This document shows positions 54,730-64,000 of a DNA stretch of 64,000 bases, in pieces. How positions within the stretch are numbered: the first letter of the stretch is position 1; the number at the start of each line of letters is the position of its first letter. The stretch lies in contig NC_086021.1 in NCBI RefSeq assembly GCF_036323735.1, forward strand, positions 135,451,476 through 135,515,475. Direction: 5' to 3'. The DNA comes from Rattus norvegicus. Lineage: Eukaryota; Chordata; Mammalia; Rodentia; Muridae. Below the pieces are notes generated by a model. The model was not told the DNA's origin, did no database searches, and saw only the letters and a list, made by a program, of their open reading frames with translations. Position numbers and translations under genes: made by a program.

Positions 54730-57190
54730 CTAAAGCAGAAAGAAGGCTTATAGAAACTCAATAAAGGCCATCCAAAGGATTGGGACTTTCATGCCACATT
54801 CTCTGGGGTTTTGGGTCATCTTCATAGCATGAGATTGCTTGTGCATGCCGCGTTACATGAGGTTGTCTTTACAAATTCATGCATGGCATGTCTCATTAGT
54901 ATTTCAGTATTAAAATGTTACCTTCAGGCATGGGATGGGGGTGGGAAATGAGGGGTGGGTTGGGGGAAGATACTAGTGGCTCTGGCCAGTTCAAAGACCT
55001 CCTCAGCCTTTCTTTTCGTGGACAGATTCTTCTCATATGTTAATTTAGCAGCCTTTGTGTGAGGCTTTCTGGACTTCACCCTGGACACAACTCTTTGGCC
55101 TTAATTAGAAGCAGAATAACAACACTCTAGTTAGTCTACTTGGGAGCAAAGGAAAGGCTGGAGAAGAGGTAAAGTGAACCCAAGTTACATACAGACATCT
55201 ATATGTTTAATCTGGGCACACGTATTGCTCATTTTCTTATTATTGTTATGCCTTATATATTACAAAAGCGTGCCTTGTGTTTAACAATGGATTTCTGTTT
55301 AACAATGGATTTCTCTTAACGAAAAGTTTTAGTTAAGATAACAGTGGAAAGTTGTGATAGCCTTGGTTTATCACAATGTAGCCATTTGTGTTTTCTTGTG
55401 CAGACCTTTATTTTACCTGTGCTGGAGAAGTCTAACCGGCACTGTCCAAAGAAACTGTGGCCGAGTATGACTGTTTAAAATTAACACCAGGAACTGCTCT
55501 TTAAACCACGCCTCCTGTCAAACACCCACCAATCAAAACTGTTTTCTGGGAATCACGGAGGAGCAGCTGCTGTGTGCACACAGCCCCAGGTGACTCTGCT
55601 GTTTGGCGCACAGCTCCCTCGGCGTGTACTCAGTAACCTTGTCGTTTCTGAAGATATTGTGGTGGCTGTCTCAGGAGGCTGTGCCTTTCCTCTCTCTGGA
55701 CATTTGTCTAGAATATGGGGGTAAGAAGATCCAGTAATTAAAAACTGCCCAAGTTTTCCCTCTGCCACTTTTGTTCACAGTGAGCAAATAGCACAAGGCA
55801 AATAAAGCAAACCAATAGCCTAAAGCCAAGCCTTTTCCCGGTCTCTTCTGCTCCACATAGTAGCTTTTTTGTTCCACTCCCAGTTTTTCCATTTTTCTTA
55901 CCCCAAGTTTTGAGCAGCAGGCAGAGACTACTCAATTGGAGAATATCCCCTGCAGTGTCCCCATCAGAAAAGAAGGAACTGTCCGAACAAGCTCCAGGAT
56001 GCCTTTAAACTCTTAGGTTTACTATGGTTACATGATTTCTGAAATTTACATACTCAAATGCTCACAAGGACAGGCTGCACCTCATTACAGAACCACAGCT
56101 TTGGGTTGTAGAGTCCACGCCCTGTAGTCTCCATAAAAATAGCATTCATTAATTAATAATGCCCCAAGTCAGTCCTGTAGTGTGTAACTCACTTATGTGA
56201 GCCCTGGATAGGGTGTTTAGGAAGCGACTAAGAGATGTGTGCCCTTGGGCAAGTCATTAAACATTGCTGGTTATTCATCTGTAGACGAAGTTTAAAGGAA
56301 ACCTGAGCACCAGATGCTCAAGGTTATGCAGTACCTCACCATAAACCACTGCACGTAGAATGCCCTATAAATGACCTTGCTGGGGAGGGGGTCAGTCTGT
56401 TGCTCCTTCCAGGGCCAAGAGGCCAGGTGCTGTGCAGAGGGAAGCCAGAAACAATTTTAGAGCCTTTCTCTTGTACTGAAGACCTGAGAAGCTCTTGGAG
56501 ACTAATTTAGAGGCCCTCCCTCTCCAGTCCATTACAGACAAGTTATACTTCTCAGAGGCCAATCACTGTTGGTTCCCTTCATTCCAACCTTTCTGGTCTA
56601 TATCTGTCTGTCATGGGCAGGATTTCTGGGCCTGGACCAGGGGTAGCTGGAACATCTATTCTGGTGCCTTTGTCCTCTCCGAGCTTTCTGATGGCCTTGA
56701 AGGACTCCCAGTCCCCAGCTGAGTACTTTTTGCTGGGGAGGAGGGTACTTCTTTGTAGGGCTGTCTAGAGCTCCTCAGGGTAGCATCTAGAAAGAGAGGG
56801 CAGCATCTTGGTCTGACTGTTCTGCTTGTTAGGTTGAAGGCTATGGGGAAAACGAAAGGGCTGGAAGGGATTTGGCAGCTGTCAAACCCCTCAGCAGGTT
56901 CCTAGATGGGGTCGGGAGTATTATATAGCCATATTATGTAGCCATATCAGCAATGTAGCCTTATAGAGGTCCCTGCCATGTACCTCCACTGCATTTGGTT
57001 GGTCAGGAATGGTTATCTTACCCACACTAAGCCAATCAAAGTTGTACTAAAATTGCTGCAACTGGAAATGAAGGGGAAACAAAGGTAGTTTCTTATGGTT
57101 GGAGCTGAGAACTGTGATGTTGGGGTTCTGTTGGTCTCTGTGGTTCTTACTTCCAGGTAGGCTTTGGTCTTGCTCTAAGAATGGAGAAAG
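54730..57190. other. BUB1-ACOXL intergenic DNA without recognised gene
   Basis: Largely unique sequence. TTTAACAATGGATTTCT is duplicated at about 55279-55314. No open frame with splice signals and family similarity was found. Confidence 0.5.
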
Positions 57191-57194
<4 letters not shown>

Positions 57195-57282
<88 letters not shown>

Positions 57283-57306
57283 AGGGAGAGGGAGAGGGAG
57301 AGGGAA
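57195..57306. repeat. (TG)n(AG)n(GGGAGA)n compound microsatellite
   Basis: Three successive simple repeats. They create long spurious frames in both directions. Confidence 0.97.
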
Positions 57307-57616
57307 AGGTATGAATATGAGAGAAACAGAAAGTTGAGAGTTGAGACAGCTGTTTCCAGTGATGCCCTTCACACCAATGATCTCTGGTTATGCCCAAGTT
57401 TCCCTTGCGTTTTGTGAACTGAAGCATTTTCATTTGGCTGAAAATAATTCAAACAAGTTTTTATTGGTTTATAACTGCGAGTAACTAGATAACGGATGAC
57501 TGAGAGAAGCCTCATATTGCCTTCTTTGTCTACCTCTCTCCCTTCCTCTCTTCACATCAAACATACATGTGCGGGGTATGTAGATATGAGCACACACATA
57601 TACGCATGCACATACA

Positions 57617-57659
57617 TACATACATACATACATACATACATACATACACACACACACAA
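57617..57659. repeat. (CATA)n(CA)n microsatellite
   Basis: About eight CATA units passing into CA. Confidence 0.95.
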
Positions 57660-58064
57660 TTTTCTAACTCATTTGGAAGAAATCATGCCAGTAAATACTG
57701 CAATTTGCTTCTAAACCCAGAACACTCAAAACCCACAGTGCTGTGATCAAAATCAGAAGCCAACATGGGTGCAATACTATTACATAGACCATCTTACTTC
57801 ACTCTTTCCAGTTGCTTCTTGGTGTCGGCAAACCACTGTGCAGCAAAGTTTGGAATCACTCACCTAGGAGGAAGAGGAGGTTTTTGAAAATTCAAGTGTC
57901 TATGCTCAACTTTTAGAACCTGGGTCTGTTGGGAGAGTGTGTGTAATTGTGCTGCTGAGCCTTTTTTTTAAAAAAATCTGGAATGTAGTTAATGCAGAAA
58001 TTGATTATCTAAACCAACAGTGGTTACTTCCTTCCATTTATTGGCTAAGGATCAATTTGAGGTG

Positions 58065-58535
58065 GGGGTACTGGTTTGAATAGTATTCCCAACACACACA
58101 CACACAAAATATGTTTATCTGTAACCTCAGATTGCCTTCTTCTTTGGAAATAAGGATTTTTGCAGATGTAATCAAGTTGGGAAGTCACTGTGGATTAGAC
58201 TGAGCTCTTAACCTAGAGACCGGTGTCCTTCTGAGAAGACAGAAGTTTGAAAATAAACACAAGGGGAGATGGTCACATTATGATTAAGGAAGCTATTAGC
58301 ATGGTACGATACAACTACAAGCCAAGGAATGCCAGAGATTTCTGGAAGCCACTGGACTCTAGGAAGTGGCAAGAGAGGATTCTTCCATGGAGCTCACAGG
58401 GACGAGGTACTGCTGTTATTTCAACCCCACACTGGCAGCCTTCATATCCATGAGGGAACAGGTTTCTGTTGTTAAGCTATCATCAGTTCATGGTATTTCT
58501 GTGGCAGTTCCAGGAAATTAAAACAGTGGACCACC
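58065..58535 (+). repeat. Ancient mammalian LTR-like repeat (family uncertain)
   Basis: TTTGGAAATAAGGATTTTTG CAGATGTAATCA, then GGTGTCCTTCTGAGAAGA, CAAGCCAAGGAATGCC and GGTTTCTGTTGTTAAGC correspond to a repeat common across mammals (MaLR-like). The 68-codon frame at 58247 lies within it. Confidence 0.5.
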
Positions 58536-59159
58536 GGACCTATTAAATTTAGCTAAAGTTACTCAAAGTCAACTTCCCTGAGTCATTTAATTTCACAGCT
58601 TCTCCTTGTTAATATGAAAAGATTTGCAGGAAGTATATTGGAGATGGCTAAGGAGCTTAAGATTCTTAGTGCTCTGGTCACTGAAGAGGATGATGCTTCT
58701 CTGGCCCTTGGAGACAGGTGTAGCATGTGAAAAGATTCTTCTAATATCTTCCAGGACAGGCCAAATTATTCGTGTCAGCTCTGGTAAAGGTGAGGGAGTG
58801 GACTCACTCTTGTACTCTGATACAGAAGTCCAGGAAGCTTCGGATGGGAGTGTTTGGAGCTGTGCAGCCTGGGAGTGAGGAGGGAACTGAGGTTTACTTG
58901 TTACAAGGATTCAAGCTGAACTCTTGATGTTATCCTTGTCACAGTGCAGAGTTTGGGGATCTTGAGTCTTGATTAACCTTTTCCCTAAAAACAGCACCCT
59001 TTCTTCCTCCAAACAAACACACCAACACCTTCTTCACTCCTCAGGTCATCTTTTACTCATAGAAAGAAGTTATGAAGCAGTTACCTTCCCTACCCCTAAA
59101 GTTCCTAAATTCTTTAGTCCCTTTTACTCTATTTGCAAGATGATCATTTTTCTTTTGCT

Positions 59160-59265
59160 TTGTTTGAGAGTCTCATGTAGCCCGGGATGACCTTGAACTT
59201 GTGACCTTCTGCCTTCGTCTCTCAAATGCTAGAATTACAGGTGTATGTCACCATGCTTGACCAAC
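59160..59265 (-). repeat. B1 fragment
   Basis: GAGAGTCTCATGTAGCCCGG and TGCTAGAATTACAGGTGTAT on plus. Confidence 0.7.
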
Positions 59266-59507
59266 TGTGTCTTTTCTAAGACCACTTTTTGCTATTAAAA
59301 AAAAAAGATGTCAAACGTAGTAGCAGTAGCAGACAAAACACAAGGTTCCCTTTGTGCTTTTTTAATTTAATTTAATTTTTTTAGTTTAAAATCAACAGGT
59401 AACTCAACTGCTGGGCACAGCAACTACTAACATCCTAATTTGTAAACCATACTAGATTAAATCCTCTGGTGGCGGAGCCCTCTAGTTTGTTACATCTTCT
59501 ACCCCCA

Positions 59508-59510
<3 letters not shown>

Positions 59511-59558
<48 letters not shown>
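59511..59558. repeat. (CT)n microsatellite
   Basis: About 23 CT units. Confidence 0.97.
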
Positions 59559-59559
<1 letters not shown>

Positions 59560-59716
59560 AAAAGCTCAAGTCCCTTTTCTCCTCCTCTCTACCCCACTCC
59601 CACCTGGAAGTCCCGCCCACTCCTCTTCCAGTGATTGGTCCCCTAAAATCTTTATTCTTTAGGGGAAGGTCCTTGCCACATACCATCCTTTTTGTCCAAT
59701 TAAAAAAAGAACGTTT

Positions 59717-59867
59717 CTGGGCTGTCACAGCGGTTAAGAACACTAACTGCTCTTCCAGGGGTCCTGACTTCTAAATCCCAGCAACCAACCACATGGTGGC
59801 TCACAACCATCTATAATGAGATCTGATGCCCTCTTCTCGTGTGTCTGAAGACAGCCATAGTGTACTT

Positions 59868-59902
<35 letters not shown>
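59717..59902 (+). repeat. B2 SINE with (ATCA)n tail
   Basis: GCGGTTAAGAACACTAACTG body, CAACCACATGGTGGCTCACA, then about nine AATC units at 59867-59902. Confidence 0.88.
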
Positions 59903-59903
<1 letters not shown>

Positions 59904-60004
59904 TTAAAAAAACTTTTCTCTCAAATGTTGGAGCTTCGTGTTCATTAGATATGCCATAGACCAACGACATTTTTGTCTAATTCCTTGTCTATCATTCTTT
60001 AAAA

Positions 60005-60215
60005 CATTTTAAATATGTATTCACTCTATTTTGACTACATGTGTGTATGCATCACATGTATGCCTGGTACTTATGGAGGTCAGAAAAATGTATTGGATCG
60101 CCTGGAACTGGAACTACAGATGGTTATAAGCCACCATATGGTTGCTGGGAACTAAACCTGGGCCCTGTGCAAGAGCAAAAAGTGCTCTGAACTGCTGAGC
60201 CAGCTCTCTGTCTTC
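60005..60215 (-). repeat. B2 SINE, diverged
   Basis: GCCACCATATGGTTGCTGGG and CTGCTGAGCCAGCTCTCTG on plus. Confidence 0.8.
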
Positions 60216-60249
60216 ATCGCCTATCACTTCTTAAAATGAACCTCCTTCT

Positions 60250-60372
60250 GCCAGGTGTGATGGGCATTCAGGAGGGAGGGGCAGGCAGATCTCTGTGAGT
60301 TCGAGGCCAGCCTGGTCTATAGGACAGCCAGCGCTACATAGAGAAACCCTGTTTCAAAAACAAAAACAAATG
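60250..60372 (+). repeat. B1 SINE, internally shortened
   Basis: GCCAGGTGTGATGG head, then GAGTTCGAGGCCAGCCTGGT; the central CCCAGCACT part is missing. Confidence 0.8.
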
Positions 60373-61210
60373 ATCAAACAATCTTCTTTCAATACCATTC
60401 TTTCTGCCCCTATATTATATAAATTATATTATGAATTACATATAACACACACACACATACACACACGCACATATTCTTAGGTTTCAGAGATTAGGACTAA
60501 AACATTATTAATAGGACATTGTTTGTCTACCATGTAGTCTATATAACTGCATGTAGTGATACCCAACTAATGGCAAAGAATTCCCACATAACAGGAATCT
60601 CATACATATGTATACATATATATGAGAGATGTATGTGTATTTAAACTATTTAATTTCATTAACAACATTCTTCTAGTATCTTCCATAGACTGTGTAATGC
60701 ACAATTCTCCAAAAACTTAGAGTGACCTTTAACAGTAGAAGGTTTCCCGCCTCCACTTGAGCTGAATGCCTGGAAGATAACATAGTCACTTGTCTTTCAA
60801 GTTTCTAGGTTTCTAGGCCAGGAGAAAAGACATCCTCACTTGACACAGTGCCTCCTGCTGAGACTTTGGACTTGATGCTATGGTAGTGTGGGAGTCTCAT
60901 TGCCTTCCTTTGGGAGAGGGGAGTGCAGTTCACCTGTGGAAAGCAAAGAGTAGCTGTAGGAACAGCTCCAGCAATCTCTAGCACTGCTCACAGATTGATT
61001 TGGTTTCGGCCTTCTGAAGTGCTCGAGTGTTACTTCCTCAGAGTCAGCAGTGAAATGCTCTGCCTGTTAGGGTGGATCTGGAAATCACCTGTATCCTTTG
61101 CAGCTTGAACCAAAGCCCTTGTGGCCACGGATGGTGATGGTTTTATTGTCTGGGAGCTGAAGTAAGAGGACATGAGTAGAATTCGAAGGTAGCGTGAGTG
61201 AGAAAAACTT

Positions 61211-61212
<2 letters not shown>

Positions 61213-61259
<47 letters not shown>

Positions 61260-61436
61260 TTAAATATTTATTTCATGTACATGGGTACACCGTCACTGTC
61301 TTCAGACACACGAGAAGAGGGCATCAGTTCTCATTACAGATGCTTCTGAGCCACCATGTAGTTGCTGGGACTTGAACTCAGGACCTCTGGAAGATCAATC
61401 AGTGCTCTTAACTGCTGAGCCATCTCCCCAGCCCCC
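61213..61436 (-). mobile_element. B2 SINE with (TC)n stretch and target-site duplication
   Basis: AAAAACTTTGTCT flanks the unit at about 61203-61215 and 61437-61449. The (TC)n at 61213-61259 lies on the tail side. Confidence 0.8.
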
Positions 61437-61632
61437 AAAAACTTTGTCTTTAAAAGCCCTAAGATTTGGGTGCTGATGGTGACCTACTAAGGTGGGATTG
61501 CTTGCCAGGACTGTTCTGTTTGAGCAATGAAGGAGAAGAAGCTTTCTTTTATTTGGAACGTATGGCGCTTGGCATCACAACATCTGTTTTATAGATAAGA
61601 GTAAATGAGAAGATAAAGAGAATACAGAGAAA

Positions 61633-61645
61633 TGATAGATAGATG

Positions 61646-61687
<42 letters not shown>

Positions 61688-61688
61688 G
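61633..61688. repeat. (GATA)n microsatellite
   Basis: About 13 GATA units with one GGATA interruption. Confidence 0.97.
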
Positions 61689-61689
61689 C

Positions 61690-62930
61690 AGACAAAGGCT
61701 CTGAACAAGCCACTTGGCTTTTAGAACTCTCCCAGCTCCTGGATCCCTGTTACGTAGGAATCCCTTGCATCTGTTGGGTATTGCTTCACCAGGATGGCGT
61801 GGTAGACAAATAGTCTGTCACTAATGTTTATGGCCTAACCTCTTGAACCTAAGAATGTCTGCTCTTCTTTGGCAAAGGGGTATTGCTAAAGTGAAGATGT
61901 GGTATGAAGAAAGATTGAGATCTCCTGTGTTAACAGGGGATCAAGGTAAATGAGTCCTTTTAAGAGGGAGGCAGGAAGGTCAAAGTTCAAAGAAGAAAAG
62001 ACATTGCCAAAGCAGATGCAAGAGTGATGGTCTTTGAGGACTGAGAAAGGAGATAAGAGGCAAGAATAGAACATAAGTGATCCCCCAAAAGCTTGAACAA
62101 AAGCCATGGAAACAGATTTCTCACCAACAACCTCCAAAAGGAACCCAGTCCTACTAGCGCCTTCATTTTAGCCCAGGGAGATCCATTTTGAATTTTTGAC
62201 TTCTGGGACTATAACCAATTATATTTTTGCTGTCTAAGGCAATCCACTTGTAATTTATGAGTCAAAGGAAACTTCTTGAGGCAGAGTCTGCTGACCTAAA
62301 AATTGCACAAAATAGCCTTTGGAAGGAAGGGAAACATTTTCTTGTTCATGAAATAATGGGAGGAAGCATGGGAGAGATCTTGTTAGGTGAGTTGAGTGTT
62401 ATCTCTCAAGCTTTATCTTCTATCTATAGCTCCCAACTACCTGTACTGCCATCAGTTGGTTGTTGTCACCTCCAGGTTGAAGACACATAATGTCCAATTT
62501 GGGGTGGTGAGGTCTTAGCAGAGGCCAGACCACCTTGGTCTTGGGAACCATGCAAAATGGCTAGCTGGGTTGTTTTGTTTAGTGGATGAAATGACTTAGT
62601 GCTTAGCATCCTTCTTGACCCAGAGACATCAGACCAGCACCTCTTTTAAGGATCTGAAACTGACCCACAAATTTGGAGGGACAACTTAATGGAGTTAAAG
62701 AGCAGTTCTTGGTAAGGTCCTGAGCACAGTGGTGGAGCTCAAATGCTCTGGACAGCTGCCTCAAACAAAGAAGGGAGGGTGCAGGGGAATTTTTGTGACA
62801 TGGTAATGAGGGAGGAGACATGAGGGTGAGCTGGGAGGAGACCAGTCTAGTGGAATGATAAGTAGGTGAACGGCCCAGAAGCCAGAAGATCTGAGGAGGT
62901 TTACTGAACAGTTTGTAGCCTCAAGTACAC
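61690..62930. other. Upstream flank of the ACOXL-like exon
   Basis: Unique sequence that may contain promoter or untranslated exons of the plus-strand gene. No CpG island, TATA box or clear exon could be identified. Confidence 0.35.
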
Positions 62931-62932
62931 AG

Positions 62933-63060
62933 ATGGAGCAGACTCCGGAGGGCCTGGGTCTTGGGGACTCATCGCTGCACCGCTACCTGGACGGGGAATT
63001 CTGGAGCCTCAAGAATGAGCTTCGCAGAGCCCTGGAGAGCTCTCCTCTCTTCCAGCCCAG
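62933..63060 (+). CDS. Acoxl: ACOXL coding exon 1 (residues 1-43)
   Basis: Begins MEQTPEGLGLGDSSLHRYLD and ends ...LFQP plus AG. The frame stays open to 63148 past the donor, but residues beyond 63060 lose family character, which supports the splice at 63061. Confidence 0.7.
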
Positions 63061-64000
63061 GTACTTAGTGGAGCTGAGACTCTTGTTCCAGCCTAGGCTA
63101 GCTGACTTGCCCCTGGTGAGGCCAGATGGGGTGTGGGTCGCTCCTTAGGGGCAGCCGCCCTTATCTTTACCTCTGATAAGGAAGGGATCTCCTAGCAGAA
63201 GTGTGGCCACAGCCTGCTGCAGTCTTCCTGAACCTCTAAAGGGGTCGCTTCTACCACAGCTCTTTCCGAAGATTTTAGGTTGAAGTGTGGGCTCCGCAGG
63301 GGTAGGCTTAGACTCACTGTGCAATGTGTTCCCCACTGGCCTGTCAGAGACCCACCTGGGGCCGGCAGAACAGAGGAAGAACAAAGATGGGGTGCGCAAC
63401 TGGGATGGACACCTGCTGGGGAGGGGTGCAAACAGGCCTCTGGCGGGCTCTCCTAGTAGTGGATTCAGATGTGCCAGCACCGAGAAACTGAGGAAGGGCA
63501 AGCGAGGCCATGTTGGCTGGGGGAAGGAGGTGCTAGATCCTTGACACCATTTGATGCCACCGCAGGCCTGACCAGGAGACCCAGGGATTGGTGCAGCATA
63601 AGTGTATAGGTGTAGAGAAATGGACTAGTCGTGAGGGTCAGGAGTGGACCCCATGGGGTGCTTCTTCCTATGTTCTGCTGGGTGACTGACTGACTCTGTT
63701 TCAGGAATTCTGTGGTGAACTGTGGTAGAAGGGACGTCATATTGCAGCCACTTTGTAGTATTAGCATAATAAAGTCCCGATTTAGATTGTGAATATCACC
63801 TCTATAATCCTACTACTTAGGAAGTAGAGGCAGGAGGATCAGGAATTCAAGGTCATTCTCCGCTACTGACGTCCAGGCCAGCAGAGACCACAAAGACCCC
63901 GTCTCACAAAACAAGCCGCCCCCAAATCAAAAGTACCCTAAAACAGACAAAACTAAACAAAAGTCAGTATGTTTCAGGGAGAATTAGCCAAGCTCTCCTG
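62933..64000 (+). CDS. Acoxl: Probable ACOXL (acyl-CoA oxidase-like), 5' end of gene
   Basis: The first coding exon is 62933-63060; the rest of the gene continues past the right edge. The 42 encoded residues include LDGEFWSLKNELRRALESSP followed by LFQ. This is the pattern of the N-terminal helix in peroxisomal acyl-CoA oxidases (LDG ... K ... L..DPLF). The donor is CAG|GTACTT at 63061. Position and strand, divergent from BUB1, agree with ACOXL in other mammals. ACOXL is a little-studied relative of the FAD-dependent enzymes that start peroxisomal beta-oxidation. No catalytic residue lies in this exon, so enzyme activity cannot be judged here. TACACAG just before the ATG could be a splice acceptor, so an upstream untranslated exon is possible. 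Confidence 0.7.
63795..63915 (+). repeat. B1-like SINE, diverged
   Basis: CTATAATCCTACTACTTAGG ... GAGGCAGGAGGATCAGGAAT ... CCGTCTCACAAAACAAG. Confidence 0.7.

Noticed and set aside
57047..57433. 128-codon frame with Ser/Leu/Thr/His repeats
   Set aside because: Produced entirely by the TG/AG/GGGAGA microsatellite.
58247..58453. 68-codon plus-strand frame
   Set aside because: Lies within an ancient interspersed repeat seen widely in mammals; not a gene.
59435..59774. Overlapping frames on both strands with Ser/Leu or Glu/Arg runs
   Set aside because: Caused by the (CT)n microsatellite at 59511-59558.
1..64000. CRISPR arrays, operons, insertion sequences or other prokaryotic systems
   Set aside because: Introns, SINEs and known vertebrate genes show this is mammalian DNA. 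The regular repeats present are microsatellites and a minisatellite without spacer structure.

Overview
This is mammalian nuclear DNA, almost certainly rat. Ten copies of the tRNA-derived ID SINE, the family hugely amplified in Rattus, are present, alongside rodent B1 and B2 SINEs and a rodent L1. Coding exons are short, separated by long introns with GT-AG junctions, and match four genes whose order also fits the mammalian NPHP1 - MTLN - BUB1 - ACOXL block (human 2q13).

Layout, left to right. 1-18.05 kb: 5' part of NPHP1 (nephrocystin-1) on the minus strand, coding exons 1-5; the rest lies beyond the left edge. Its intron 5 holds a processed WAC pseudogene split by an LTR-like insertion and a truncated L1. 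Intron 1 holds a decayed retroviral env remnant. 20.6-21.5 kb: MTLN (mitoregulin), a 56-residue mitochondrial microprotein, minus strand. 23.0-53.2 kb: the whole BUB1 mitotic checkpoint kinase gene, minus strand. All 25 coding exons could be placed base by base. Joined, they give an intact 3,177-nt frame (1,058 residues plus stop), and every junction keeps phase. 53.2-62.9 kb: intergenic DNA dominated by SINEs and microsatellites. 62.9 kb to the end: a plus-strand first coding exon with acyl-CoA-oxidase N-terminal character, best read as ACOXL.

NPHP1, MTLN and BUB1 all run leftward; BUB1 and ACOXL diverge. The genes do not form one pathway (cilium, mitochondrion, kinetochore, peroxisome-type enzyme), so the cluster is positional. 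Promoters fit gene function: a near-palindromic RFX X-box sits just upstream of the NPHP1 ATG, and a CCAAT/E2F/CHR-type array lies upstream of BUB1.

The most noteworthy items are a likely GC-AG micro-intron in BUB1, an extra KEN degron in BUB1, an ID SINE that appears to have carried 3' flanking DNA with it, and two ID elements inserted in series at one target site. No previously unknown gene system was recognised. Exon boundaries are inferred from reading frame, splice motifs and recalled orthologue sequence, not from transcript data.
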